This document shows, in pieces, positions 55,107 to 62,079 of a stretch of DNA of 64,000 bases (the stretch's first letter is position 1; each line of letters starts with the position of its first letter). Made by a program: the position numbers and the translations under genes. The DNA lies in assembly GCF_000281085.1 (NCBI RefSeq), contig NZ_AJWM01000048.1, forward strand, positions 62,001-126,000. The letters are read 5' to 3'. Below the pieces are notes generated by a model. It did no database searches. It was given only the letters and a program-made list of their open reading frames with translations, and was not told the DNA's origin. The stretch is from Catenovulum agarivorans YM01 (GTDB taxonomy: Bacteria > Pseudomonadota > Gammaproteobacteria > Enterobacterales > Alteromonadaceae).

Positions 55107-55628
55107 TCAAAGCTCCATCTGCATCCACTGAGTTTGCTCTTGCGGTTGTCCATAATATTGCCATTGGTGTTTGCGGAAAAATCGCATGGCTAAATTGTTA
55201 TTGATGTTTATTTTGCTTAAGAGCTGCTGCTTTTGTTGTTGTTTAAAATAGCCATACACGTGCTGCAATATCACCTCTGCAAAACCTGAACTACGATATT
55301 GGCGGCGTAAAAAGAGGTTGTTTAAATAATTCGAGTTCGCTTGGTTATCACTACTGTATTCAATTAAACCTATTACTTCATCGTGCCAATAAACCAGTTC
55401 AATATGATAATCCGCTTGGTTAATTTTTTGCGCCAAAGTTATTTTGTTACTAGCAGGACAAAAAGCTTCAACGTGTCCTTGATTGAGGAATTCAAGCTCG
55501 CGGTAAAACTCTAAACAAGTGTCTACTTGGTTGGCATCAACCGCAATATATTTAAGTTCGTTTTCTAATTGAGGGAGCAGTTGTTGAGCAACTGATTTGT
55601 GTGTAGATGGCTTGTGTGGGGGCATCAT
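55107..55628 (-). CDS. GNAT family N-acetyltransferase
   Basis: 173 aa single GNAT domain. The acetyl-CoA-binding motif A is present as LFLRRQYRSSGFAEVILQHV, followed by the motif B strand and helix ending in NLAMRFFRKHQWQYYG. A helical 25-residue lead (VAQQLLPQLENELKYIAV) comes first. Substrate unknown. It sits 85 bp after an antiporter gene on the same strand, separated by a hairpin. Confidence 0.88.
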   Translation of the reverse strand: MMPPHKPSTHKSVAQQLLPQLENELKYIAVDANQVDTCLEFYRELEFLNQGHVEAFCPASNKITLAQKINQADYHIELVYWHDEVIGLIEYSSDNQANSNYLNNLFLRRQYRSSGFAEVILQHVYGYFKQQQKQQLLSKININNNLAMRFFRKHQWQYYGQPQEQTQWMQMEL

Positions 55629-55672
55629 ACCTTACTTCCTGTAGTCAAATTTAGTGTGTGTAAAAAATATAG

Positions 55673-55707
55673 TTGCTGAGTCTTACCCCCACAAGTAAGA
55701 CCAGCAA
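55673..55707 (-). terminator. Hairpin terminator after the CPA2 antiporter gene
   Basis: TTGCTG-A-GTCTTAC (55673-55686) pairs with GTAAGACCAGCAA (55695-55707), with one bulged base. On the minus strand a T-rich run (ATATTTTTTAC) follows after a few bases, 7 bp past the stop at 55714. Confidence 0.6.
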
Positions 55708-55713
55708 AAAAAT

Positions 55714-57309
55714 TTATTGATGTGCTAAAGGTAAAGCCGAATCAGCTTGCCTTAACAGGTTTAAACTTTCTTTGGCAAAACCTGTACCTATCTCTTTGTG
55801 GTAGTTAAATACAGTATGAGCGCCAGCTTTAACTAACAATTCGCTTTCGTCTGTGTATTGAGATATCGCCGCTATTTGCCCTTGGTAGTTACATAGTTTC
55901 AGCTGCATAATGACGTTTTTCATGTCGGCTAAAGACGGCAGTGCAAGCATTACTAACTGAACTTGATGTAAGTTTATTTGTTCCCAAAATTCGATATCTT
56001 CAGCATCCGCTAAAGCAACTTTCCTGTTGGCTAGGTTATGTTTATCAATGCGGTCGGAATCAGCATCTATCCCCCAGACTTTCTCACCAATTAATTCCGA
56101 CAAAGCATCGTAACTACCACTACCGACACGTCCCATACCTACTATCAGTACTTCGGCTGAGGTTGGTAAATTAGGGCAGGTATTGTTGACCGTTGCATCG
56201 GCTTCATATTTAAGAATGTGCTTTTTATAGCGGCTAAAATATAAATGGGCATTTTTGAATACTAGGCTGCTAACGATAAAAGATAAGGTTACTGCGATAG
56301 CAATTGCAACTAACCAATCTGGCGCTAACCAGTTTTTCTCAACTGATATTTTCGCAACAATTAAACCAAATTCACTAAAGTTGGCTAGTGCCATAGCCGT
56401 CAAAAAGCTGGTACGTGCACGCAATTTTAGTTTCGCCAATATGTAGAAGAAAATAGCGAATTTAACTGGTATTAGCGCAACAAGTGTTATGGCTAACGCG
56501 AAGGTTTCCCATGTAGGCAGTGCGGTAAAACCGATAGAGATAAAAAAGCCAATTAAGAACAAATCTTTAAAGTTCATCAAAGATTTATATAACTCGTTGG
56601 ATTTAACGTGTGAGCTTAATAGCATGCCAGCTATAAGTGCGCCTAAATCACCTTTTAAATCAACCGCATAAAAGAGTTCATAACCACCAAAGGCAAAGCA
56701 GAAACCAATTAAGGGCAATAACTCACCGTGACCAGCTTGGTCGAGTAATTTATTGAAGATTTTACGCGCTGGAATCAGTAGCACCAGCAACAATGCCCAA
56801 ATGCTTGGTAATGCGCCTAAGGCCGCAACTAAAAAGATCACGGCAGCAAAGTCTTGAATAACTAAAATACCAATTGAAACTTTACCGTGGCGGGTTTTCA
56901 GCTCACCGGTTTCTTCGAGTATTTTTGCCACACAAACTGTACTTGAAAAGCTCAAGGCAAAACCTATTAATGCTGCGGTTTGCCATGAAATATCAAATAA
57001 AGCTGTGGTGGTAATAACCCCAAAAAATAGACTGCCGAGTGCTACAATAACTGTGGTGATCACCATAGGGTGGATCGCACCACCGAGCACAACTTTATCA
57101 GTCAGTTCTTTAACTTTTACTTTTAAGCCTATGGTAAAGAGTAGCAGGGTGATACCGAGATCTGCGAGGGTTTCCACGTTTTGCAAAGGCGAAATGCCAT
57201 AAGCGTGCATAGCAAAACCTGCAATTAGATAGCCTATCATAGGTGGCAAACCTATTTGTTTTAACGCAAATCCAAAAACAAAAACGATGAGAATCCAATA
57301 AAAATCCAT
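55714..57309 (-). CDS. CPA2 cation/proton antiporter with TrkA-N domain (YbaL/KefB type)
   Basis: 531 aa. About 12 membrane helices (residues 1-365) with the CPA2 pattern QIGLPPMIGYLIAGFAMHAYG and LEETGELKTRHGKVSIGILVIQDFAAV, where the Gln-Asp pair in helix 5 carries the ion. A cytosolic TrkA-N Rossmann domain follows (EVLIVGMGRVGSGSYDAL, about 395-510). Likely K+/H+ or Na+/H+ exchange gated by a nucleotide. No Kef ancillary subunit is nearby. Confidence 0.92.
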   Translation of the reverse strand: MDFYWILIVFVFGFALKQIGLPPMIGYLIAGFAMHAYGISPLQNVETLADLGITLLLFTIGLKVKVKELTDKVVLGGAIHPMVITTVIVALGSLFFGVITTTALFDISWQTAALIGFALSFSSTVCVAKILEETGELKTRHGKVSIGILVIQDFAAVIFLVAALGALPSIWALLLVLLIPARKIFNKLLDQAGHGELLPLIGFCFAFGGYELFYAVDLKGDLGALIAGMLLSSHVKSNELYKSLMNFKDLFLIGFFISIGFTALPTWETFALAITLVALIPVKFAIFFYILAKLKLRARTSFLTAMALANFSEFGLIVAKISVEKNWLAPDWLVAIAIAVTLSFIVSSLVFKNAHLYFSRYKKHILKYEADATVNNTCPNLPTSAEVLIVGMGRVGSGSYDALSELIGEKVWGIDADSDRIDKHNLANRKVALADAEDIEFWEQINLHQVQLVMLALPSLADMKNVIMQLKLCNYQGQIAAISQYTDESELLVKAGAHTVFNYHKEIGTGFAKESLNLLRQADSALPLAHQ

Positions 57310-57440
57310 GCAGAAAACCCTGTAACCAAGTTAACACCTATCATAAAGGAAAGCTTGAACTGTGTTAAGCATGACTTTTAGTGGTTTTTCAAATAGCTGG
57401 ATAAAGCAGGCCACTTGGCAGCAACCTGCTAATAGAGGAG

Positions 57441-59222
57441 TTAAGGCGTACGAATATCTTCAACTAACTGAGCAATTTCAGCTGGTGGCTCTGCAGTTGT
57501 GCGTGCAACCACATTAGCTACAGTAAAGTTGATTAATGCGCCAATTGCACCAAAAGCTTCCGGTGAAATACCTAACCACCAATTATCAGGGGTATTAGCA
57601 AATAATTCTGTACCTTGCACAAAGAAGAAACCTTTGTACGCGAAGATATATAATAATGTAGTCAACAAACCAGCTAACATACCTGCAATTGCACCATGGT
57701 TGTTAATGCGTTTGCTAAAGATTCCCATCATAAGCGCTGGAAAAATACTCGCGGCAGCTAAACCAAAGGCGAGGGCAACCACTTGAGCTGCAAAACCAGG
57801 TGGATTTATACCTAAATAACCAGCGATTAAAATTGCCCCTGCCATAGCCATGCGACCCGCGTTCAGTTCTGCTTTTTCTGAAATATCTGGTTTAAAGGTG
57901 CGTTTTAATAAATCATGCGAAATAGCTGAAGATATTGCCAATAATAAGCCAGCTGCAGTTGAAAGCGCTGCTGCAATACCGCCCGCTGCAACTAAGGCGA
58001 TCACCCAATTTGGCAATTGCGCGATTTCTGGGTTAGCTAACACCATAATGTCGCGGTCAACTTTAGTTAACTCATTACCCTGCCAACCTTGTTCTGCTGC
58101 TTTGGCGGCAAAGTCTGGGTTTTTGTCATTGTAATATTGTATTTGGCCGTCGCCGTTTTTATCTTCAACTTGCAGTAAACCTGTATTTTCCCAAGTGCTA
58201 AACCATTGCGGTTTGTCGGTTACTTCAAGTGAGTTAACTTTTGCGGGTAAAGCTTGTTCTGTACCAGCGACTTCAGTCACTTCAGGCTGGACGGTTTTTA
58301 ACACATTAAACATCGCCATAGCACCAACAGCAGGTGCTGTGGTGTATAAAATTGCGATAAATACCAACGCCCAACCTGCAGAGCTACGTGCTTCTTTAAC
58401 ACCGGGTACGGTAAAGAAGCGAATTATTACATGTGGTAAACCGGCTGTACCTATCATCAATGACATGGTGAGTAGAAACAAATTCATGTCAGAGCCTTTT
58501 TGCTCGGTAAATGCCGCAAAACCGAGATCTTTGAGGGTGGCATCCAGTTTATCGAGGAGATAAATTCCATCCCCGCTGGCCATTTCAGAGCCTAAGCCTA
58601 ATTGTGGCAGTGGATTGCCAGTTAATTGCAGTGATATAAACACAGCTGGTACTGTGTAGGCGAAAATCAAAATCACATACTGGGCGATTTGGGTATAGGT
58701 AATGCCTTTCATGCCACCTAATACAGCGTAGACAAATACAATCGCCATACCCACCATTACGCCAGCTTCAAATTCGATTTCTAAGAAGCGGCTAAATGCA
58801 ACACCAACGCCTTTCATTTGGCCGATTACATAGGTAATAGACGCGACTAGTAAACAAATGACAGCCACTATGCGTGCGCCATTAGAGTAAAATCTATCGC
58901 CAATAAATTCAGGTACAGTGAATTTGCCAAACTTTCGTAAATAAGGGGCAAGTAACAGCGCCAGTAAAACGTAGCCTCCAGTCCAGCCCATTAGGTAAGC
59001 GGATGCATCATAACCAATAAAGGCGATTAGTCCGGCCATAGAAATAAACGAAGCGGCTGACATCCAATCGGCTGCAGTTGCCATACCATTGGCTACAGGG
59101 TGAATGCCTTTACCTGCGACATAAAATTCGCCAGTGCTGCCAGCGCGGGCTAGTATGGCAATACCCATGTAGATTAAAAAGGTGCCGCCAACAACAAGGT
59201 AGATCATACTTTGTAAGTCCAT
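57441..59222 (-). CDS. Sodium:solute symporter (VC_2705 type, acetate-permease-like)
   Basis: 593 aa, about 13 helices of the SSS family. The early GEFYVAGKGIHPVANGMATAADWMSAASF segment is the ActP/VC_2705 signature, and IAAALSTAAGLLLAISSAISHDL carries Na+-binding serines. A hydrophilic insert of about 90 residues (320-410) with an acidic DKNGDGQIQYY stretch, EF-hand-like in appearance, sits between helices. It uses Na+ to take up a small organic acid. Its partner DUF4212 gene is 2 bp upstream. Confidence 0.92.
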   Translation of the reverse strand: MDLQSMIYLVVGGTFLIYMGIAILARAGSTGEFYVAGKGIHPVANGMATAADWMSAASFISMAGLIAFIGYDASAYLMGWTGGYVLLALLLAPYLRKFGKFTVPEFIGDRFYSNGARIVAVICLLVASITYVIGQMKGVGVAFSRFLEIEFEAGVMVGMAIVFVYAVLGGMKGITYTQIAQYVILIFAYTVPAVFISLQLTGNPLPQLGLGSEMASGDGIYLLDKLDATLKDLGFAAFTEQKGSDMNLFLLTMSLMIGTAGLPHVIIRFFTVPGVKEARSSAGWALVFIAILYTTAPAVGAMAMFNVLKTVQPEVTEVAGTEQALPAKVNSLEVTDKPQWFSTWENTGLLQVEDKNGDGQIQYYNDKNPDFAAKAAEQGWQGNELTKVDRDIMVLANPEIAQLPNWVIALVAAGGIAAALSTAAGLLLAISSAISHDLLKRTFKPDISEKAELNAGRMAMAGAILIAGYLGINPPGFAAQVVALAFGLAAASIFPALMMGIFSKRINNHGAIAGMLAGLLTTLLYIFAYKGFFFVQGTELFANTPDNWWLGISPEAFGAIGALINFTVANVVARTTAEPPAEIAQLVEDIRTP

Positions 59223-59224
59223 TT

Positions 59225-59485
59225 TTATTCTCCTTGTTGGTATTTTTGGTCGAGTTTATTCATTTGTTTGGCGTAGAAAAATATCAAGCCGACAAAGGTG
59301 TAAATGGAACCTTGTTGGGCAAACCAAAAGCCTAGCGGGTAACCACCTAAACGCCATTGGTTAAAAAAGTCAGCCGCAAGTATGCCAGCGCCAAAAGACA
59401 CAACAAACCAGACGGTAAGACAAATTGCTAAAAGTTTGAGGTTGGCTCGCCAATACTGTTGAGCCGGCTTGAGTGAGTTAGCCAT
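59225..59485 (-). CDS. DUF4212 membrane protein, small partner of SSS symporter
   Basis: 86 aa with two membrane helices (about 18-40 and 50-75): YWRANLKLLAICLTVWFVVS and the PLGFWFAQQGSIYTFVGLIF segment are typical of DUF4212. These proteins are regularly encoded directly before VC_2705-type symporters and are thought to be a subunit. Start ATG 59485 has AGGGA 5 bases upstream; the frame runs on to 59536 without such a site. Ends 2 bp before the symporter gene. Confidence 0.92.
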   Translation of the reverse strand: MANSLKPAQQYWRANLKLLAICLTVWFVVSFGAGILAADFFNQWRLGGYPLGFWFAQQGSIYTFVGLIFFYAKQMNKLDQKYQQGE

Positions 59486-59720
59486 GTTTTTCCCTAATTT
59501 TATAATGTTTATATTTTGTTTCCTAAAAGTTAGCATGTATTGATATTAGGTTAAATGGAAAAATGTCTACTGGTGGCATTTTATGTTCGTTTTTGACAGG
59601 CCCTAGCTTTGTTGCCAATCAAGCAATAGATTGGAGTTAATTCACTTATTTATCTGTTAACCTAGCTTTGTTATCTTAAACAGTATTTGTTAAACGCTTT
59701 TTATTGGGATAAAACGAATA

Positions 59721-60773
59721 ATGAAATATAGTCAATTAGGCTCAAGTGGTCTGTCAGTATCACGCGTTTGTTTAGGCACTATGACTTGGGGCAATCAGAA
59801 CACCCAAGAAGATGCAAATGAACAAATTGAATATGCATTAGCGCAAGGTATCAATTTTATTGATACAGCAGAGATGTATGCTGTACCTCCCAGCCCAGAA
59901 ACTTATGGCGCAACAGAAACAATCATTGGTAATTGGATTAACGCGAATAAATCTCGCAGGGATGAATTTGTGTTAGCCAGTAAAATTGCCGGCAATGGCA
60001 TTCCGTGGATACGTGATGGAGGGGATATTACTGGTGAAGCTGTCACTAAGGCAATTGATGCTTCATTGGGGCGTTTGCAAACAGATTGTATCGATTTATA
60101 TCAATTGCATTGGCCAAACCGCACATCCCCGCATTTTGGTAAGCACATGCCAAACTTTATCTCTTTTACTGATGTGGATGCAGAGCAGCACACAGCGCAA
60201 ATGCGCGAAATTTTGCAGGCTGCCGAGCAAGCGGTAAAAGCAGGGAAAATTCGTTATTTAGGGTTATCCGACGATACACCTTGGGGCATTAATCAGTTTG
60301 TGCAATTGAGTAAAGAATTCAACTTGCCACGTATCACGTCAATTCAAAATGAGTTTAGTTTGTTACATACCAAAGACTGGCCGTATTTAATTGAAAACTG
60401 TGTCCACCAAGATGTTGCTTATTTACCTTGGTCTCCGCTAGGTGGTGGTGTTTTAAGCGGTAAATATTTAAATGGTGCGAAACCTGAAGGTTCACGTTGG
60501 AGCCAGTCGCAACGCAATGGTTTGTTCCGCGATACTGAAAACACGCATAAAGCCGTTGCTGCATATAAACAAATTGCTGAACAACATGGCATGACAGCAA
60601 GTCAGTTAGCGTTGGCTTGGTGTGATCAGGTGGATGGTGTTACTTCTACTATTATTGGCGCTACTTCGATGGCCCAGTTGAAAGAAGATATAGATGCTTT
60701 TGCTATTGAGTTATCAGAAGAAGTTTTACAGCAAGTGGCTGAAGTTCAGCAACAATACCCAGCACCTTTTTAG
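59721..60773 (+). CDS. tas: Aldo/keto reductase, Tas family
   Basis: 350 aa NADPH-dependent reductase (E. coli Tas is 346 aa). Family start LGTMTWGNQNTQEDANEQIE, then the catalytic Asp and Tyr in FIDTAEMYAVPPSPETYG, Lys in LASKIAG and His in YQLHWPNR. The C-terminal cofactor region (IIGATSMAQLKEDI) is intact. Physiological substrate unknown. Divergent from DUF4212-symporter genes; two repeat copies follow it. Confidence 0.93.
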   Translation: MKYSQLGSSGLSVSRVCLGTMTWGNQNTQEDANEQIEYALAQGINFIDTAEMYAVPPSPETYGATETIIGNWINANKSRRDEFVLASKIAGNGIPWIRDGGDITGEAVTKAIDASLGRLQTDCIDLYQLHWPNRTSPHFGKHMPNFISFTDVDAEQHTAQMREILQAAEQAVKAGKIRYLGLSDDTPWGINQFVQLSKEFNLPRITSIQNEFSLLHTKDWPYLIENCVHQDVAYLPWSPLGGGVLSGKYLNGAKPEGSRWSQSQRNGLFRDTENTHKAVAAYKQIAEQHGMTASQLALAWCDQVDGVTSTIIGATSMAQLKEDIDAFAIELSEEVLQQVAEVQQQYPAPF

Positions 60774-60813
60774 GTGTTTCGAATCCGCTGTGCACTAGGT
60801 GGCATAGAAGCTC

Positions 60814-60923
60814 AAGTTGGTTGGGATATTTTTTGAAAAATCGCTGCAAGGCCATCCATGGCCCGCTCTCAAACGGTATCCCTACCGATTGGAAGTTTTT
60901 CAAAAAACACTCCCAACCAACTT
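60814..60923 (-). repeat. Twin-hairpin intergenic repeat, copy 7 (minus orientation)
   Basis: Ends AAGTTGGTTGGGA (60814-60826) and TCCCAACCAACTT (60911-60923) are perfect 13-bp inverted repeats; inner arms TTTTTTGAAAAA and TTTTTCAAAAAA extend the stem. On the minus strand hairpin 1 is CAATCGGTA-GGGA-TACCGTTTG and hairpin 2 is GGCCA-TGGA-TGGCC, then TTGCAGCG. Sense to tcdA, in its 3' flank. Confidence 0.88.
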
Positions 60924-61037
60924 TCACACATCAATTCAGCTGCTAAAAAGAAGTTTCTGCAAGAAGTTAAATTGTTCGGTAAAAGTAGGCTTAAATACGA
61001 TTGGTTGGAAGGCTGAAGCAGCGCTTGAAGTGGTAAT

Positions 61038-61147
61038 AAAGTGCTGGGGCAATAACTTAGAGCAAAATCTCTTTTTCAGGGATGAAAAAGCGAAGCTTAC
61101 ATGGACGTACTTGCAGCGTTTTTGCGAAAGTTATGGCCTAGCACTTT
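61038..61147 (+). repeat. Twin-hairpin intergenic repeat, copy 8 (plus orientation)
   Basis: Outer arms AAAGTGCTGGGGCAATAACT and AAGTTATGGCCTAGCACTTT pair over about 20 bp; inner arms GCAAAA/TTTTGC. Hairpin 1 is CTTTTTCA-GGGA-TGAAAAAG; hairpin 2 is TAC-ATGGAC-GTA, then CTTGCAGCG. Sense to tas, 115 bp beyond copy 7 and in opposite orientation to it. The 414-bp gap 60774-61187 holds no gene. Confidence 0.88.
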
Positions 61148-61187
61148 GTGGCATAGTTCATTGAGTCTAGCAGCAACTATTGCCGAA

Positions 61188-61991
61188 TTATTTATTACCA
61201 CTAACTCTATTCAAAACCAAAGATGCAGCAAAAAAACCAAAGGTGCCAGTAACCACTGTGGCGGCACCAAAACCCGTCGCACAATCTAACTTAGCCACTT
61301 CACCACTTTCAGGTTTGGCTAAACTAGTCTGCCCACAGGCGGTTGGATACTTTAACTGCTCAGTAGAATAAATTGCCTCTACGCCAAATTTACGTTTGGT
61401 ATTTTTCGAAAAATTATACTCGCGGCGCAAAGTATTGCGCACCTTAGCCAGTAACGGGTCTTGAATGGTTTTGGCAAGGTCGGCCACTTTAATCTGTGTA
61501 GGATCTAACTGACCGCCTGCGCCACCAATAGTGACAATGCGAATTTTATTGCGTTTGCAATGGGCAATCATGGCCGCTTTAGATAAAACACTATCGGTAG
61601 CGTCCACCACATAATCAAGGTCGCTAGTTAAATATTCAGCTAAGTTCTCTTTAACGACAAAATCTTCTACTGCGTTCACAACACAATCTGGATTAATCAG
61701 TTTAACTCTTTGCTCCATAGCTAAACTTTTAGATTGACCGTACTGTCCGGTCACCGCATGAATTTGCCTATTGGTATTCGAAACACAAATATCATCTAAA
61801 TCATACAAACTGAGTTTACCAATGCCACTGCGCGCGAGTGCTTCAACAATCCAACTACCAACACCACCTAAACCAACAACAGCCACGTGTGCAGCATTAA
61901 TTTTTTGTAGGCCTTCAACGCCATATAAACGCTGGGTACCACCAAAGCGGTTGTCGAAATTGTCTGTACGCACTGTAAAACCTTGAGTCAT
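61188..61991 (-). CDS. tcdA: tRNA threonylcarbamoyladenosine dehydratase
   Basis: 267 aa ThiF/E1-like enzyme (CsdL) that cyclises t6A to ct6A at position 37 of ANN-decoding tRNAs using ATP. The N-terminus reads NRFGGTQRLYG, the nucleotide loop is VVGLGGVGSWIVEALARSG, and NTNRQIHAVTG, TIGGAGGQLDPTQIKV and a C-terminal CATGFGAATVVTGTFGF follow as in E. coli. ATG 61991 is used: the frame reaches a TTG at 62018, but a -10 box lies in between. Confidence 0.95.
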   Translation of the reverse strand: MTQGFTVRTDNFDNRFGGTQRLYGVEGLQKINAAHVAVVGLGGVGSWIVEALARSGIGKLSLYDLDDICVSNTNRQIHAVTGQYGQSKSLAMEQRVKLINPDCVVNAVEDFVVKENLAEYLTSDLDYVVDATDSVLSKAAMIAHCKRNKIRIVTIGGAGGQLDPTQIKVADLAKTIQDPLLAKVRNTLRREYNFSKNTKRKFGVEAIYSTEQLKYPTACGQTSLAKPESGEVAKLDCATGFGAATVVTGTFGFFAASLVLNRVSGNK

Positions 61992-62007
61992 TTGCGATAA
62001 AGGCGCG

Positions 62008-62013
62008 ATTATA
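62008..62013 (-). promoter_or_regulatory. Candidate -10 box of tcdA
   Basis: A perfect TATAAT on the minus strand lies 16 bp before the ATG at 61991. A start 7 bases on would leave a leader of about 10 nt with no ribosome-binding site. No clear -35 box is seen. Confidence 0.4.
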
Positions 62014-62040
62014 GCCAAAGATTGGCAAAAAGTGCAGCGC

Positions 62041-62064
62041 TCAGCACTCGATATTGAGTGCTGA
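62041..62064 (-). terminator. Hairpin between the outer-membrane protein gene and tcdA
   Basis: TCAGCACTC (62041-62049) pairs perfectly with GAGTGCTGA (62056-62064), loop GATATT. It lies 16 bp past the stop at 62080; the T run (CTTTTTG) comes about 8 bases after the stem. Confidence 0.6.
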
Positions 62065-62079
62065 ACCTAAACAGTCGTT

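Noticed and set aside
13872-61147. Reading the dispersed repeats as rho-independent terminators
   Set aside because: The stems are not followed by T tracts, the loops are conserved, and two hairpins plus an outer stem are always present.
60817-61164. Open frame of 115 codons between tas and tcdA
   Set aside because: It is made of repeat copies 7 and 8; open frames here reflect the repeat sequence, not a gene.
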